Source: Micromonospora sp. WMMA1947 (GTDB lineage Bacteria > Actinomycetota > Actinomycetes > Mycobacteriales > Micromonosporaceae). Taken from it: 64,000 bases of DNA. Both the position numbers and the translations under genes were made by a program. The stretch covers positions 2,666,001 through 2,730,000 of the forward strand of contig NZ_CP114909.1 in the NCBI RefSeq assembly GCF_027497355.1. Direction: 5' to 3'. Positions 56,709-64,000 of the stretch are shown piece by piece (within the stretch, counting starts at the first letter, position 1; each line of letters opens with the position of its first letter). Under the pieces are notes generated by a model that ran no database searches, was not told the DNA's origin, and worked only from the letters and a program-made list of their open reading frames with translations.

Positions 56709-57986
56709 TCAGCCTGCCTGGACCCGGCGCAGGAAGCGGGCGGCCAGGTCGGCCACCGCGTCGGCGTCCAGCTCCTGGGCCGGCCCGGCCACCGTCACCT
56801 CGGCCAACGCCAGCCCGGGCACCTCGGTGTCCCGCCAGCCGCCGGCGAACCACGCGCGTTCCTCCTCGGCCAGCGCCAGGTTCGCCGCGTCCAGCACCGC
56901 CGCCGGATACGGCAGCCAGAACCGGAACTGGTGGGTGTGCGGCGGCGTCGGGTGGACCCGAGCGCCGGGCAGGGCGGCCAGCGCCTCGGCGACCACCTTC
57001 GCGTGCGCCACGTACCCGGGGAGGCGGGGCAGCTCCCGGGTCAGCCCGGCGAGCGCGGCGAGCGCCGCCGGCCACTGCTGGAACAGCGTGCCGCCGTAGC
57101 GGTGCCGCCAGGCACGGGCGTACCGGATCAGCTCCGCGTCGCCGGCCAGCGCCGCCCCGGAGATGCCGCCCAGGGACTTGTAGAACGAGACGTACGTGCT
57201 GTCGGCCAGCGCCGCGATCTCGGCCGGCGAGTAGCCGAGGTGGACTGTGGACTCCCAGAGCCGGGCCCCGTCGAAGTGCACCCGGGCGCCGCGGGCGCGT
57301 GCCGCCGCGACGACGGCGACCAGCTCGTCCCAGGTCGGCAGCACGAACCCGGCGTCCCGCAGCGGCAACTCCAGGAACAGCGTGCCGATCGGCTCGTCGA
57401 GCGCCGCCACCTCGTCCGCCGTCGGGTTGCGCGGCGCACTCGTGGTGCGCACCGCGCGTACGCCGGTGAGCAGCGCGTACGCGTCCCGCTCGTGGGTCAG
57501 CGGGTGGCTGAGCGGGTGCAGGCCGACGCCGGCCCGGCCGGTCAGCTCCGCCCCGTGCCGCATCGCCACCTGCTGCGCCATCGTGCCCGACGGGAAGAAC
57601 GCGGCGGCCTCCGCGCCGAGCAGCTCGGCGACCCGCAGCTCCAGCTCCGCGACCGGTCCGCCCTCGCCGTACAGGTCGGGCAGGTCGTCCCCGGCCGCCG
57701 CGCCGAGCGCGGCGAGCTGCTCCGGCACGGAGGCCGGGCGTACGCCGGACAGCATCGTGTCGCAGCCGCGCTGGGCGGCGAACCGGCGCTGCCGCTCGGC
57801 TTGCCCGTCGCTCATGCGGTGCCGGCTGGGCATGCGCTCACGGCCCTCGCTGCGCTCGGTGCGTTCGCGCATGCGGTGCCGGCTGGGCATGCGCTCACGG
57901 CCCTCGCTGCGCTCGGTGCGTTCGCGCATGCGGTGCCGGCTGGGCATGCGCTCACGGCCCTCGCTGCGCTCGGTGCGTTCGCTCAT
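56709..57986 (-). CDS. PLP-dependent beta-eliminating lyase / threonine-aldolase-like
   Basis: 425 residues from ATG 57986, which overlaps the aminotransferase stop (ATGA) and follows GGGAGGA. The first 60 residues come from three tandem 57-bp repeats (RERTERSEGRERMPSRHRM). The enzyme part starts near DTMLSGVRPASVPEQLAAL; GAEAAAFFPSGTMAQQ and VHFDGARLWES bind PLP, and the PLP lysine is in VSFYKSLGGISGAAL. Similar to low-specificity L-threonine aldolases. Internal ATGs in each repeat could also start translation. Confidence 0.88.
   Translation of the reverse strand: MSERTERSEGRERMPSRHRMRERTERSEGRERMPSRHRMRERTERSEGRERMPSRHRMSDGQAERQRRFAAQRGCDTMLSGVRPASVPEQLAALGAAAGDDLPDLYGEGGPVAELELRVAELLGAEAAAFFPSGTMAQQVAMRHGAELTGRAGVGLHPLSHPLTHERDAYALLTGVRAVRTTSAPRNPTADEVAALDEPIGTLFLELPLRDAGFVLPTWDELVAVVAAARARGARVHFDGARLWESTVHLGYSPAEIAALADSTYVSFYKSLGGISGAALAGDAELIRYARAWRHRYGGTLFQQWPAALAALAGLTRELPRLPGYVAHAKVVAEALAALPGARVHPTPPHTHQFRFWLPYPAAVLDAANLALAEEERAWFAGGWRDTEVPGLALAEVTVAGPAQELDADAVADLAARFLRRVQAG
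57813..57983. repeat. Three tandem 57-bp repeats at the start of the lyase gene
   Basis: Copies at 57813-57869, 57870-57926 and 57927-57983 are identical except near the outer edge of the last. 57 is divisible by three, so each copy adds 19 residues in frame (ERTERSEGRERMPSRHRM plus one). The first base of the array abuts the lyase's native-looking ATG at 57815, and its end meets the aminotransferase stop. Confidence 0.95.
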
Positions 57987-59170
57987 CCGTCCTCCCGGAG
58001 CCGGCGCAGCCGGGTCACCGCCTCGGCCAGCACCTCGGGTCGCTTGCAGAACGCGAACCGGACCAGCCGGCGGCCGGCCTCCACGTCGTCGTAGAACACC
58101 TGCGTGGGCACCGCCACCACGCCGCAGCGCTCCGGCAGCGCCCGGCAGAACTCCACCCCGTCCCGGCCGCCGAGCGGCGTGACGTCGGCGGTGACGAAGT
58201 AGGTGCCCTCCGGTGCGAGCACGCCGAACCCGGCGTCGGCGAGCCCGGCGGCGAGCTGGTCCCGCCGGCGCTGCATGTCGTCCCGGAAACCGGTGAAGTA
58301 GGCGTCCGGCAGCCCGAGCGCCACCGCCACCGCCGGTTGCAGCGGCCCGGCGTTGACGAACGTCAGGAACTGCTTCACCCGCAGCACGGCGGCCACCAGC
58401 GGCGCGGGCCCGCTCGCCCAGCCGACCTTCCAGCCGGTGCAGGAGAACGTCTTCCCGGCCGACGAGATGCGCAGCGTCCGCTCCCGCATGCCCGGCAGCG
58501 TGGCCAGCGGTACGTGCGGCGCGGCGGCGTCGGTGAACACCAGGTGCTCGTAGACCTCGTCGGTGACCGCGTACACGTCGTGTTCCCGGCACAGCTCGGC
58601 GACCACTGCCAGCTCGCCGGCGGTGAAGACCTTGCCGGTCGGGTTGTGCGGCGAGTTCAGCAGCACCATCCGGGTACGCGGCCCGAACGCGGCACGCAGC
58701 TCGTCCGGGTCGAACGCGTACCGGCCGTCAGCGCCGGGCCGCAGCGTCACCGGGCGGCGGACCGCACCGGCGAGCGCGATCGAGGCGGCGTACGAGTCGT
58801 AGTACGGCTCGAAACAGATCACCTCGTCGCCCGGCTCGCAGAGCGCGAGGATGCTCGCCGCTACTGCCTCGGTGGCGCCGGCCGTCACCACGATCTCGCC
58901 GTCCGGGTCGTACTCCAGGCCCCAGAACCGGCGCTGGTGCTCGGCGACGGCGGCCCGCAGCGCGGGGATCCCCGGGCCGGGCGGGTACTGGTTGTGCCCG
59001 GTGCGCAGCGCCTCGGCCGCGGCGGCGAGCATCTCCGGCGGGCCGTCGGTGTCCGGGAAGCCCTGCCCGAGATTGACCGCGCCGGTGCGTACTGCGAGCG
59101 CGGACATCTCGGCGAAGACGGTGGTGCCGAACGGCCGCATCCGGGCCACCAGGGGATCGGTCGTCGTCAC
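57983..59170 (-). CDS. PLP-dependent aminotransferase (class I/II)
   Basis: 395 residues, fold type I. VNLGQGFPDTDGPPEM, NSPHNPTGKVFTAGEL and the PLP lysine in ISSAGKTFSCTGWKVGW are clear. Closest to the N-succinyl-diaminopimelate/kynurenine/methionine aminotransferase group, so it may be DapC-like; substrate not decided by sequence. Followed by the coupled lyase gene. Confidence 0.9.
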   Translation of the reverse strand: MTTTDPLVARMRPFGTTVFAEMSALAVRTGAVNLGQGFPDTDGPPEMLAAAAEALRTGHNQYPPGPGIPALRAAVAEHQRRFWGLEYDPDGEIVVTAGATEAVAASILALCEPGDEVICFEPYYDSYAASIALAGAVRRPVTLRPGADGRYAFDPDELRAAFGPRTRMVLLNSPHNPTGKVFTAGELAVVAELCREHDVYAVTDEVYEHLVFTDAAAPHVPLATLPGMRERTLRISSAGKTFSCTGWKVGWASGPAPLVAAVLRVKQFLTFVNAGPLQPAVAVALGLPDAYFTGFRDDMQRRRDQLAAGLADAGFGVLAPEGTYFVTADVTPLGGRDGVEFCRALPERCGVVAVPTQVFYDDVEAGRRLVRFAFCKRPEVLAEAVTRLRRLREDG

Positions 59171-59201
59171 GGCGGCCAGCCTACGGCCCGCCGCCGACTG
59201 C

Positions 59202-60173
59202 TCACCAGCCGAAGCAGGTCGCGCCGTACTGGCCGGAGTCCGTGGAGACGACCTTGCCGTTGACGGTGATCCGGCAGGTCACGTCGCCGGACTCGACCGG
59301 GCTGGCGATGATCTGCACCCGCTCGCGGTCGTTCGCCGTGAAGCGCAGCCGCCAGGGGGTGTCCACGGCGCCGGGTTGGTGGAAGTTCGCGTCCGCGTCG
59401 TAGAACTGCACCTCCGCCTCACCGTTGGTGGCGGTCACCTCGTACAGCACGGTGAACCTGCCGGGCCCGCCGGACGGGGTGGTGACCGGCCTGGCCGGGG
59501 CACGGGTGGGCTCGTCGGCCCACCCGTCGGGCTCGCCGTACACCGGGCCGTCGTACCGCTCGCCGGAGGCCGTCCCCTCGCCCACGGCCCGGCCGAGGAA
59601 GGACAGCCCGACGCAGCCGCAGACGATGAGCGCGAGGACGGTGACGATGCCGATGACCAGGCCGGCCACCCAGCCGCCGCCGCTGCGGCGCGGCGGCATG
59701 CCCGGATACGCGTACGGCGGCGGGTAGGGCCCGGGCGGGTAGGGGCCGGTCTTGTAGGGCCCTGGTGGATAGGGGCCGGGCGGGTAGGCCGGCTGTGCCG
59801 CGACGTCCGGGACGCCGGACGGGGACGGCCACCCGGGCGTACCGGGGACGTACGGGGCGGCGGAGGCGGGTGGGACCGCCGGGCGTGGCGCGGCGGCCGG
59901 GTCGGCCGGAGCGGCCCAGCCCGGTTCGCCCACCGGCGGTTCCGCACCGCCCGGTGGCGTGGCCAGACCGGTCCCGGCGGACGCGCTCTCCGGGCCGGGG
60001 GCCGCCCACGGGCTCGGAGCCGGCGGCGGCGACCAGGGCTCGGGCGGTGTCCACGGCTGCGGGGCGGCCAGCGGGTCCGGCGGCGTCCAGGTGGAGGGCT
60101 GCGGCGTGGCCGGCGCGGCGGTCGGGTCGGCCGGTCCGGAGACCGGCTCGGGGGCGGGGGTCGTCTCGGACAT
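59202..60173 (-). CDS. Proline-rich membrane protein with MmpS-like domain
   Basis: 323 residues. Residues 1-165 are Pro/Ala/Trp/Tyr-rich with PPGPYPPGPY-type repeats; one membrane helix at about 167-192 (WVAGLVIGIVTVLALIVCGC); the C-terminal 90 residues (VLYEVTATNGEAEVQFYDAD, ITVNGKVVSTDSGQYGATC) resemble the MmpS domain, with two cysteines likely to pair. Such proteins assist export in mycobacteria; the role here is unknown. Confidence 0.8.
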   Translation of the reverse strand: MSETTPAPEPVSGPADPTAAPATPQPSTWTPPDPLAAPQPWTPPEPWSPPPAPSPWAAPGPESASAGTGLATPPGGAEPPVGEPGWAAPADPAAAPRPAVPPASAAPYVPGTPGWPSPSGVPDVAAQPAYPPGPYPPGPYKTGPYPPGPYPPPYAYPGMPPRRSGGGWVAGLVIGIVTVLALIVCGCVGLSFLGRAVGEGTASGERYDGPVYGEPDGWADEPTRAPARPVTTPSGGPGRFTVLYEVTATNGEAEVQFYDADANFHQPGAVDTPWRLRFTANDRERVQIIASPVESGDVTCRITVNGKVVSTDSGQYGATCFGW

Positions 60174-60432
60174 GGGCTCAGCTCACAGGGGTACGGCGCG
60201 GACGACCGCGGAACGGTGGGCCCTGGGGACGGCGCCCGGCCTCAATGTAGGCGGTGACGGCCAGCCGTGCGGTACCGGCCGGTGCTCCGCGTCCCGCGTC
60301 CCGAACCGGTAGGGACGGGTGGAACGGCCTGGATGGTGCTATGTCCGGTAATGACAACCCCGACGCTCGGTTCGCTCAAATTCAGTGATCGTTAACCGGA
60401 CTTCCGAGCACGCACGATGAGCGAAACTCGGT

Positions 60433-60438
60433 TAGGCT
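60433..60438 (+). promoter_or_regulatory. Probable -10 of glmS, leaderless
   Basis: TAGGCT ends 7 bases before the glmS ATG, which has no ribosome site. This spacing places the transcript start at or next to the A of the ATG. No clear -35. The rest of the 272-base gap (60174-60445) shows nothing I can assign. Confidence 0.5.
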
Positions 60439-60445
60439 GCGGACC

Positions 60446-62359
60446 ATGTGTGGAATCGTGGGTTACGCCGGTGCGCGCCCGGCGCTCGGCATCGTGCTTG
60501 ACGGACTGCGGCGTCTCGAATACCGCGGCTACGACTCGGCCGGTGTCGCCGTTGTCTGCGAGGACGAGCTGCTGACCGAGAAGAAGGCCGGCAAGCTCGC
60601 GAACCTGGAGAAGGTTCTCTCCGAGCGCGCGGCGGACAACCCCGAGGACTGCGCGGCCAGCCCGATCGGCATCGGCGACGGCACCACCGGCATCGGCCAC
60701 ACCCGGTGGGCCACGCACGGCGGCCCGACCGACCGCAACGCCCACCCGCACCTCTCCCCGGACGGCCGCGTCGCGGTGATCCACAACGGCATCATCGAGA
60801 ACTTCGCGAAGCTCCGCGCCGAGCTGGAGGACGAGGGTGTCGAGTTCGCCAGCGACACCGACACCGAGTGCGCCGCGCACCTGATCGCCCGCGCGCTGGC
60901 CGACCTGCGCTCGGCCGGTGAGACCGACAGCCCGGCGCTCCTCGCCGCCGCCATGCGCGTGGTCTGCGGGCGCCTGGAGGGCGCGTTCACACTGCTCGCC
61001 GTCGACGCCGGCATCCCCGGCGCGGTGGTCGGCGCCCGGCGCAACTCGCCGCTTGTGGTCGGCCGGGGCGACGGCGAGAACTACCTGGCCAGCGACGTCG
61101 CCGCGTTCATCGAGCACACCCGGGACGCGGTCGAGCTGGGCCAGGACCAGATCGTCCTGATCACCCCGGACAGCATCGACATCACCGACTTCCACGGTCA
61201 GCCGGCGAGCGGCACGGACTTCCACATCGACTGGGACTCGTCGGCCGCCGAGAAGGGCGGCTACGACTGGTTCATGCTCAAGGAGATCGAGGAGCAGCCG
61301 CAGGCCATCGCCGACACGCTGCTGGGCCGGCTCACCGAGACCGGCGAGATCGCCCTCGACGAGGTCCGCCTCAGCGAGCAGGACCTGCGCGACGTCGACA
61401 AGATCTTCATCGTCGCCTGCGGCACCTCCTACCACGCCGGCCTGGTCGCCAAGTACGCCATCGAGCACTGGACCCGCATCCCCTGCGAGGTGGAACTGGC
61501 CAGCGAGTTCCGCTACCGCGACCCGGTGCTCGACCGCTCCACGCTGATCGTGGTGATCTCGCAGTCCGGCGAGACCATGGACACGCTGATGGCGCTGCGC
61601 CACGCCAAGGAGCAGAAGGCCCGCGTCCTGGCCATCTGCAACACCAACGGCTCGACCATCCCGCGTGAGTCCGACGCCGTGCTCTACACCCACGGCGGCC
61701 CGGAGATCGCTGTCGCCTCCACCAAGGCGTTCCTCACCCAGGTCGTCGCGTGCTACCTGATCGGCCTGCACCTGGCCCAGGTGCGCGGCATCAAGTTCGC
61801 CGACGAGGTGGGCGCGGTGGTGGCCCAGCTCCAGGAGATGCCGGGCAAGCTGCGGGAGCTGCTGGACCGGATCGAGCCGGTGCGCGAGCTGGGGCGCGAG
61901 TTGAAGTCCGAGCCGACGGTGCTGTTCATCGGCCGGCACGTGGGCTACCCGGTGGCGCTGGAGGGCGCGCTGAAGCTCAAGGAACTGGCGTACATGCACG
62001 CCGAGGGCTTCGCCGCCGGCGAGCTGAAGCACGGCCCGATCTCGCTGATCGACCAGGGCACGCCGGTGATCTGCATCGTGCCGTCGCCGGTCGGCCGGGG
62101 CATGCTGCACGACAAGGTCGTCTCCAACATCCAGGAGGTACGCGCCCGCGGCGCCCGCACGATCGTGATCGCCGAGGAGGGCGACCAGGCAGTGGTCCGC
62201 TACGCCGATCACCTGATCTATGTGCCGCGTACGCCGACGCTGCTGGCGCCGCTGGTGACCACGGTGCCGTTGCAGGTGCTGGCCGCCGAGATCGCCGCCG
62301 CGCGTGGGCACGATGTCGACCAGCCCCGGAACCTGGCCAAGTCGGTCACCGTCGAGTAG
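60446..62359 (+). CDS. glmS: Glutamine--fructose-6-phosphate aminotransferase (isomerising)
   Basis: Makes glucosamine 6-phosphate from fructose 6-phosphate and glutamine. 637 residues. Glutaminase domain with Cys2 nucleophile (MCGIVGYAGARPALGIVLDG), HTRWATHGGPTDRNAHPH; two SIS domains (VACGTSYHAGLVAKYAIEH, SQSGETMDTLMALRHAKEQK); C-terminal PRNLAKSVTVE. No glmS ribozyme seen upstream. First step of the pathway in which GlmM is second. Confidence 0.97.
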   Translation: MCGIVGYAGARPALGIVLDGLRRLEYRGYDSAGVAVVCEDELLTEKKAGKLANLEKVLSERAADNPEDCAASPIGIGDGTTGIGHTRWATHGGPTDRNAHPHLSPDGRVAVIHNGIIENFAKLRAELEDEGVEFASDTDTECAAHLIARALADLRSAGETDSPALLAAAMRVVCGRLEGAFTLLAVDAGIPGAVVGARRNSPLVVGRGDGENYLASDVAAFIEHTRDAVELGQDQIVLITPDSIDITDFHGQPASGTDFHIDWDSSAAEKGGYDWFMLKEIEEQPQAIADTLLGRLTETGEIALDEVRLSEQDLRDVDKIFIVACGTSYHAGLVAKYAIEHWTRIPCEVELASEFRYRDPVLDRSTLIVVISQSGETMDTLMALRHAKEQKARVLAICNTNGSTIPRESDAVLYTHGGPEIAVASTKAFLTQVVACYLIGLHLAQVRGIKFADEVGAVVAQLQEMPGKLRELLDRIEPVRELGRELKSEPTVLFIGRHVGYPVALEGALKLKELAYMHAEGFAAGELKHGPISLIDQGTPVICIVPSPVGRGMLHDKVVSNIQEVRARGARTIVIAEEGDQAVVRYADHLIYVPRTPTLLAPLVTTVPLQVLAAEIAAARGHDVDQPRNLAKSVTVE

Positions 62360-62370
62360 CCGATCTCGTC

Positions 62371-62409
62371 CACGGTCCCTCCACCCGCACGACGGGTGGC
62401 GGGACCGTG
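62371..62409. terminator. Bidirectional terminator after glmS
   Basis: CACGGTCCC/GGGACCGTG outer stem with CCACCCG/CGGGTGG inner stem, 16 pairs with one mismatch, loop CACGA. Between the stops of two convergent genes. Confidence 0.85.
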
Positions 62410-62424
62410 CCGTCTCCGGCCTGC

Positions 62425-64000
62425 TCACCGGCCCAGCACGATCCGGGCCATGCCGTCCAGCGCCGGGTTGTCCGGATCCCAGTAGCCGGTGTGGCCGTGC
62501 GGAGCGCTCGGGAAGCGCCGCCCGCCGAAGCCCGGCGCGCTCGGGTCGGCGCCGAACCAGAGCCGCTCGCCGTGCGGGTCGAGCGCGGTGAGTGCCGGAC
62601 CCAGCGGCGTACCCGCGAGCAGCGCACGGCGGGCCAGGTCGTCCGGTGGGCGGGCCAGCCGGATCACGTCGTCCGGCGCGGTCGACGACCAGACCTGGCC
62701 GGCCGGCATCCGCAGGTCGGCGGCGTGATCCACCCCGACTCCCGGTGAGCCGACGAAGACCAGCGCGTCCGCGCTCAATCCGTGGTCGCGGGCGGCGGCG
62801 CCGACCACGAGCGAGCCGTAGCTGTGCCCGAGCACCGTCTGCCGCGACGGTGGACCCTCGTGCGCGGCCCGCAGCCCGTCCTGGAACCGGTGCAGCGCCG
62901 GGCCGGCCTCCTCGGCCTGCCGGGTGCCGGCTGCCTCGGTGAGGAAGTCCGGCGCGTCGTAGTCCAGCCAGAGCACCGCCGCCGCCTCCTCGCCCGGCCC
63001 GAGCGCCGTGCACCGCTGCAACACCCGGGCCGCCCGGCCCAGCTCGGCCGGCGCGTCGGCGAGATCCGAGGTCATACCCGGGACGTAGGTGAGCACGGAG
63101 GCGGCGCGGTCCGGGTTGCCGAGCGCCACCACCGCCCGGCCGTCCCCGGCCGGATCGAGCCCCAGCAGGTACGCCCGGGGCGTCCCGCCCGCGGCCAGCC
63201 GCTCGGTGAGCCCGTCCAGCCCGCGCAGCGCCGCCTCGACAGCGGCGAGCCGGACCCGGCGGGACGCCTCCAACGGCCCGGCCGGAAGCGGGTGCAGCAG
63301 CGCGAGCCGCCGGACGAGCAACCGCTCCCGCCGGTCACCGAGCAGCAGCCGGTTCGCCTGGTCCCGGGCGGCGGCCGGAAGCCCGTCGAGGCGACCGATC
63401 CGGTCCGGTTCCCGCCCCACCAGCCAGCGCCGCTCGGCCGCGCTCAGGCCGGCCCACCAGCGGCTCACCTCGGCCGGCCCGGCGCCGGGCCCGGGCCGGT
63501 ACGCGGGCGGCACGCTCACCCAGCCGCGTACCGCAGCGGTGGCCAGTTCCGCCAGCCGGCCCGCCGCCTCCCGATCGGCGGCGCCGGCGAGCGTCAGCGC
63601 ACCCCGGATCCCGGCCCGCGCGTGCACGACCGCCGGTCCGGCCTGCGCGATCGGCCGGGCCGGGTCGGGCCGGACCGCTCCGGTGCGGCCGACGAGCAGG
63701 CCACCGGACTCGGCGCGGGCCACCTCGGCGCCGAGCCGGGCCTTGGCCGCGCCCAGCCGGGCACCGAACTCGGCGAGCACCTGGTCGACCTCGAGCAGGG
63801 CGGGGAGCACGTCGGTGAGGTCGGTCCGCAGGTCCCCGATCCGCCGCTGCGCCGCCGCCGAGGCCGCGCCCGACCATCCGGGCCGCAGCGCGCCGATCCG
63901 GGCGGTGAGCGCGTCGGCGCGCTGCCGTACCGGCCCGGCGAGGTCTCGCCACCCCGTTCCGGCGGCCGGCCAGGCACCCGGATCGGCCCGCCAGAGCTGT
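62425..64000 (-). CDS. DUF1023 alpha/beta-hydrolase (5' end beyond window)
   Basis: The frame is open to the window edge, with no stop up to 63999; the first readable residues (QLWRADPGAWPAAGTGWRDL) look like the helical N-terminal part of actinobacterial DUF1023 proteins, so the start lies outside. The C-terminal hydrolase has the nucleophile elbow LGHSYGSLVVG, an acidic residue region VFVGSPGVGVDHA and a histidine near SAPHGHTGYWDPDNP. At least 525 residues. Substrate unknown, probably an ester or lipid. Confidence 0.88.
   Translation of the reverse strand, partial: QLWRADPGAWPAAGTGWRDLAGPVRQRADALTARIGALRPGWSGAASAAAQRRIGDLRTDLTDVLPALLEVDQVLAEFGARLGAAKARLGAEVARAESGGLLVGRTGAVRPDPARPIAQAGPAVVHARAGIRGALTLAGAADREAAGRLAELATAAVRGWVSVPPAYRPGPGAGPAEVSRWWAGLSAAERRWLVGREPDRIGRLDGLPAAARDQANRLLLGDRRERLLVRRLALLHPLPAGPLEASRRVRLAAVEAALRGLDGLTERLAAGGTPRAYLLGLDPAGDGRAVVALGNPDRAASVLTYVPGMTSDLADAPAELGRAARVLQRCTALGPGEEAAAVLWLDYDAPDFLTEAAGTRQAEEAGPALHRFQDGLRAAHEGPPSRQTVLGHSYGSLVVGAAARDHGLSADALVFVGSPGVGVDHAADLRMPAGQVWSSTAPDDVIRLARPPDDLARRALLAGTPLGPALTALDPHGERLWFGADPSAPGFGGRRFPSAPHGHTGYWDPDNPALDGMARIVLGR

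Noticed and set aside
60174..60445. glmS ribozyme upstream of glmS
   Set aside because: The ATG lies 7 bases behind a -10, leaving no room for a leader, and no ribozyme core is seen.

Overview
High-GC actinobacterial chromosome, most probably Micromonosporaceae (Micromonospora or Salinispora type). This rests on GC-rich coding with many GTG/TTG starts, a conservon (CvnABCD), NnaR/GlnR-type nitrate genes, an actinobacterial S10-spc-alpha ribosomal order, and short GTTAAC-type intergenic repeats. Everything was read by eye; no database search was run.

Layout. (1) 1-16725: S10-spc-alpha ribosomal cluster on the + strand (rplW partial through rplO, secY-adk-map, a DUF1707 membrane protein, infA-rpmJ-rpsM-rpsK-rpsD-rpoA-rplQ) and truA, with several hairpins between genes. 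(2) 16733-22180: a proline-rich membrane protein, an RsmC-like methyltransferase, an ABC-F ATPase overlapping a nucleotidyltransferase, and an aldo/keto reductase. (3) 22181-23171: almost 1 kb without a gene, made of degenerate and perfect tandem repeats and two palindromic elements. (4) 23172-30265: a DUF559/AbiEi-like gene on the - strand, then a TPP riboswitch and thiE-thiO-thiS-thiG-tenI/thiE2-thiD-thiC. (5) 30270-38625: a large membrane protein with a disordered tail, a cupin, a luciferase-like monooxygenase, a NMT1/THI5-type ABC transporter split over two divergent units, and an orphan branched-chain-type binding lipoprotein. (6) 39073-43547: conservon whose kinase-like protein has a probable nitrate/nitrite-sensing ectodomain. 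(7) 43559-54041: nitrate assimilation, namely a five-gene operon nasA-oxidoreductase-nirB-nirD-nnaR in which every junction is an ATGA overlap, a methyltransferase, a MazF-type toxin-antitoxin pair and narK, with two GlnR-like boxes. (8) 54251-64000: rplM-rpsI, glmM, a PLP lyase with a 3 x 57 bp repeat at its N-terminus, an aminotransferase, an MmpS-like protein, glmS and a DUF1023 hydrolase that runs off the window.

How the genes work together. The first 16 kb builds ribosomes and the Sec channel. The thi operon makes both halves of thiamine, but no thiF is present here. In the nitrate block NarK imports nitrate, NasA reduces it to nitrite, NirBD reduces nitrite to ammonium, and NnaR with GlnR is expected to control the set. 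GlmM and GlmS feed amino sugars into cell-wall synthesis.

Most interesting signals: two intergenic hairpins 9.6 kb apart with unrelated 18-22 bp stems but the same 25-nt loop core; a pair of GlnR-like boxes each exactly 24 nt before a start codon; short repeats and palindromes placed at or inside gene starts (thiO, tenI, PLP lyase); and the NIT-type conservon plus orphan binding protein beside the nitrate genes.
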